DNA of 13,610 bases from Anaerolineales bacterium (GTDB lineage Bacteria; Chloroflexota; Anaerolineae; Anaerolineales; Villigracilaceae). The stretch lies in NCBI GenBank assembly GCA_020847355.1, contig JADLCG010000202.1:1-13610 (forward strand). Direction: 5' to 3'. The notes below the pieces were generated by a model that saw only the letters and a list, made by a program, of their open reading frames with translations, was not told the origin of the DNA and did not search any database. Shown one piece after another: positions 13,505 through 13,610 of this stretch. Each line of letters opens with the position of its first letter. Position 1 is the stretch's first letter. The translations under genes were made by a program, and so were the position numbers.

Positions 13505-13610
13505 TAGGGCTATCGCATTTGGATTTTTATCCGCTAATCTGCGCCAATCTACGCGATTTTTTTAGAAAGATTAGCGTGAATTCGTGAAGATTGGCGGATT
13601 CTGAAACTAA
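13505..13610. mobile_element. Second copy of the MITE-like element, cut by the window end
   Basis: These 106 bases match 2939-3045 in the same orientation, differing only by one T in a T-run (five instead of six). The left terminal repeat (13505-13521) and both arms of the inner foldback (13529-13556 and 13572-13599) are present. The right terminal repeat would lie about 30 to 45 bases past the window end. Confidence 0.85.

Overview
The window most likely comes from a Chloroflexota bacterium, probably Anaerolineae-like. The reasons are a fused transaldolase/glucose-6-phosphate isomerase, two lipoproteins with Ala/Thr/Ser/Pro-rich linkers (one with an SH3b domain), intermediate base composition and dense gene packing. 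This assignment rests on gene content and style only; no marker gene is present. No rRNA, tRNA, CRISPR array, transposase or complete insertion sequence was found.

Plus-strand half (1-5893). The window opens inside the tal-pgi fusion gene, followed by a strong hairpin and a pterin-4a-carbinolamine dehydratase (phhB). A roughly 400-base non-coding stretch (2804-3203) then holds an imperfect foldback, a 152-bp MITE-like element with 17-bp terminal inverted repeats, a candidate extended -10 promoter and a small hairpin. Next come a SulP-family anion transporter with a STAS domain and, after a terminator-like hairpin, an eight-helix membrane protein of unknown function whose start codon sits where transcription should begin (probably leaderless).

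Minus-strand half (13353-5890). A TMEM164/YwaF-like membrane protein is followed by seven closely packed genes that look like one operon: hppD, fahA, a lipoprotein, a degenerate GGDEF-domain protein, hmgA, a serine beta-lactamase-like hydrolase, and an SH3b/fibronectin-like lipoprotein. hppD-fahA and fahA-lipoprotein overlap by ATGA; the other gaps are 3 to 53 bases. A sigma70-type promoter (TTGATT-17-TACAAT) and a perfect 9+4+9 palindrome covering its -10 box lie just upstream of hppD, suggesting a repressor-controlled operon. The last gene meets the plus-strand membrane-protein gene tail to tail, with both stop codons inside one 9-bp hairpin.

Together, hppD, hmgA and fahA give three of the four steps of the homogentisate route from 4-hydroxyphenylpyruvate to fumarate plus acetoacetate. 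Maleylacetoacetate isomerase is missing from the window. PhhB, which recycles the pterin cofactor of phenylalanine hydroxylase, is nearby on the other strand and would fit an upstream Phe-to-Tyr step, but phenylalanine hydroxylase is not here. The most interesting points are the four non-catabolic genes inside this operon, the operator-like palindrome, and the phased foldback element whose near-identical second copy closes the window at 13505-13610.
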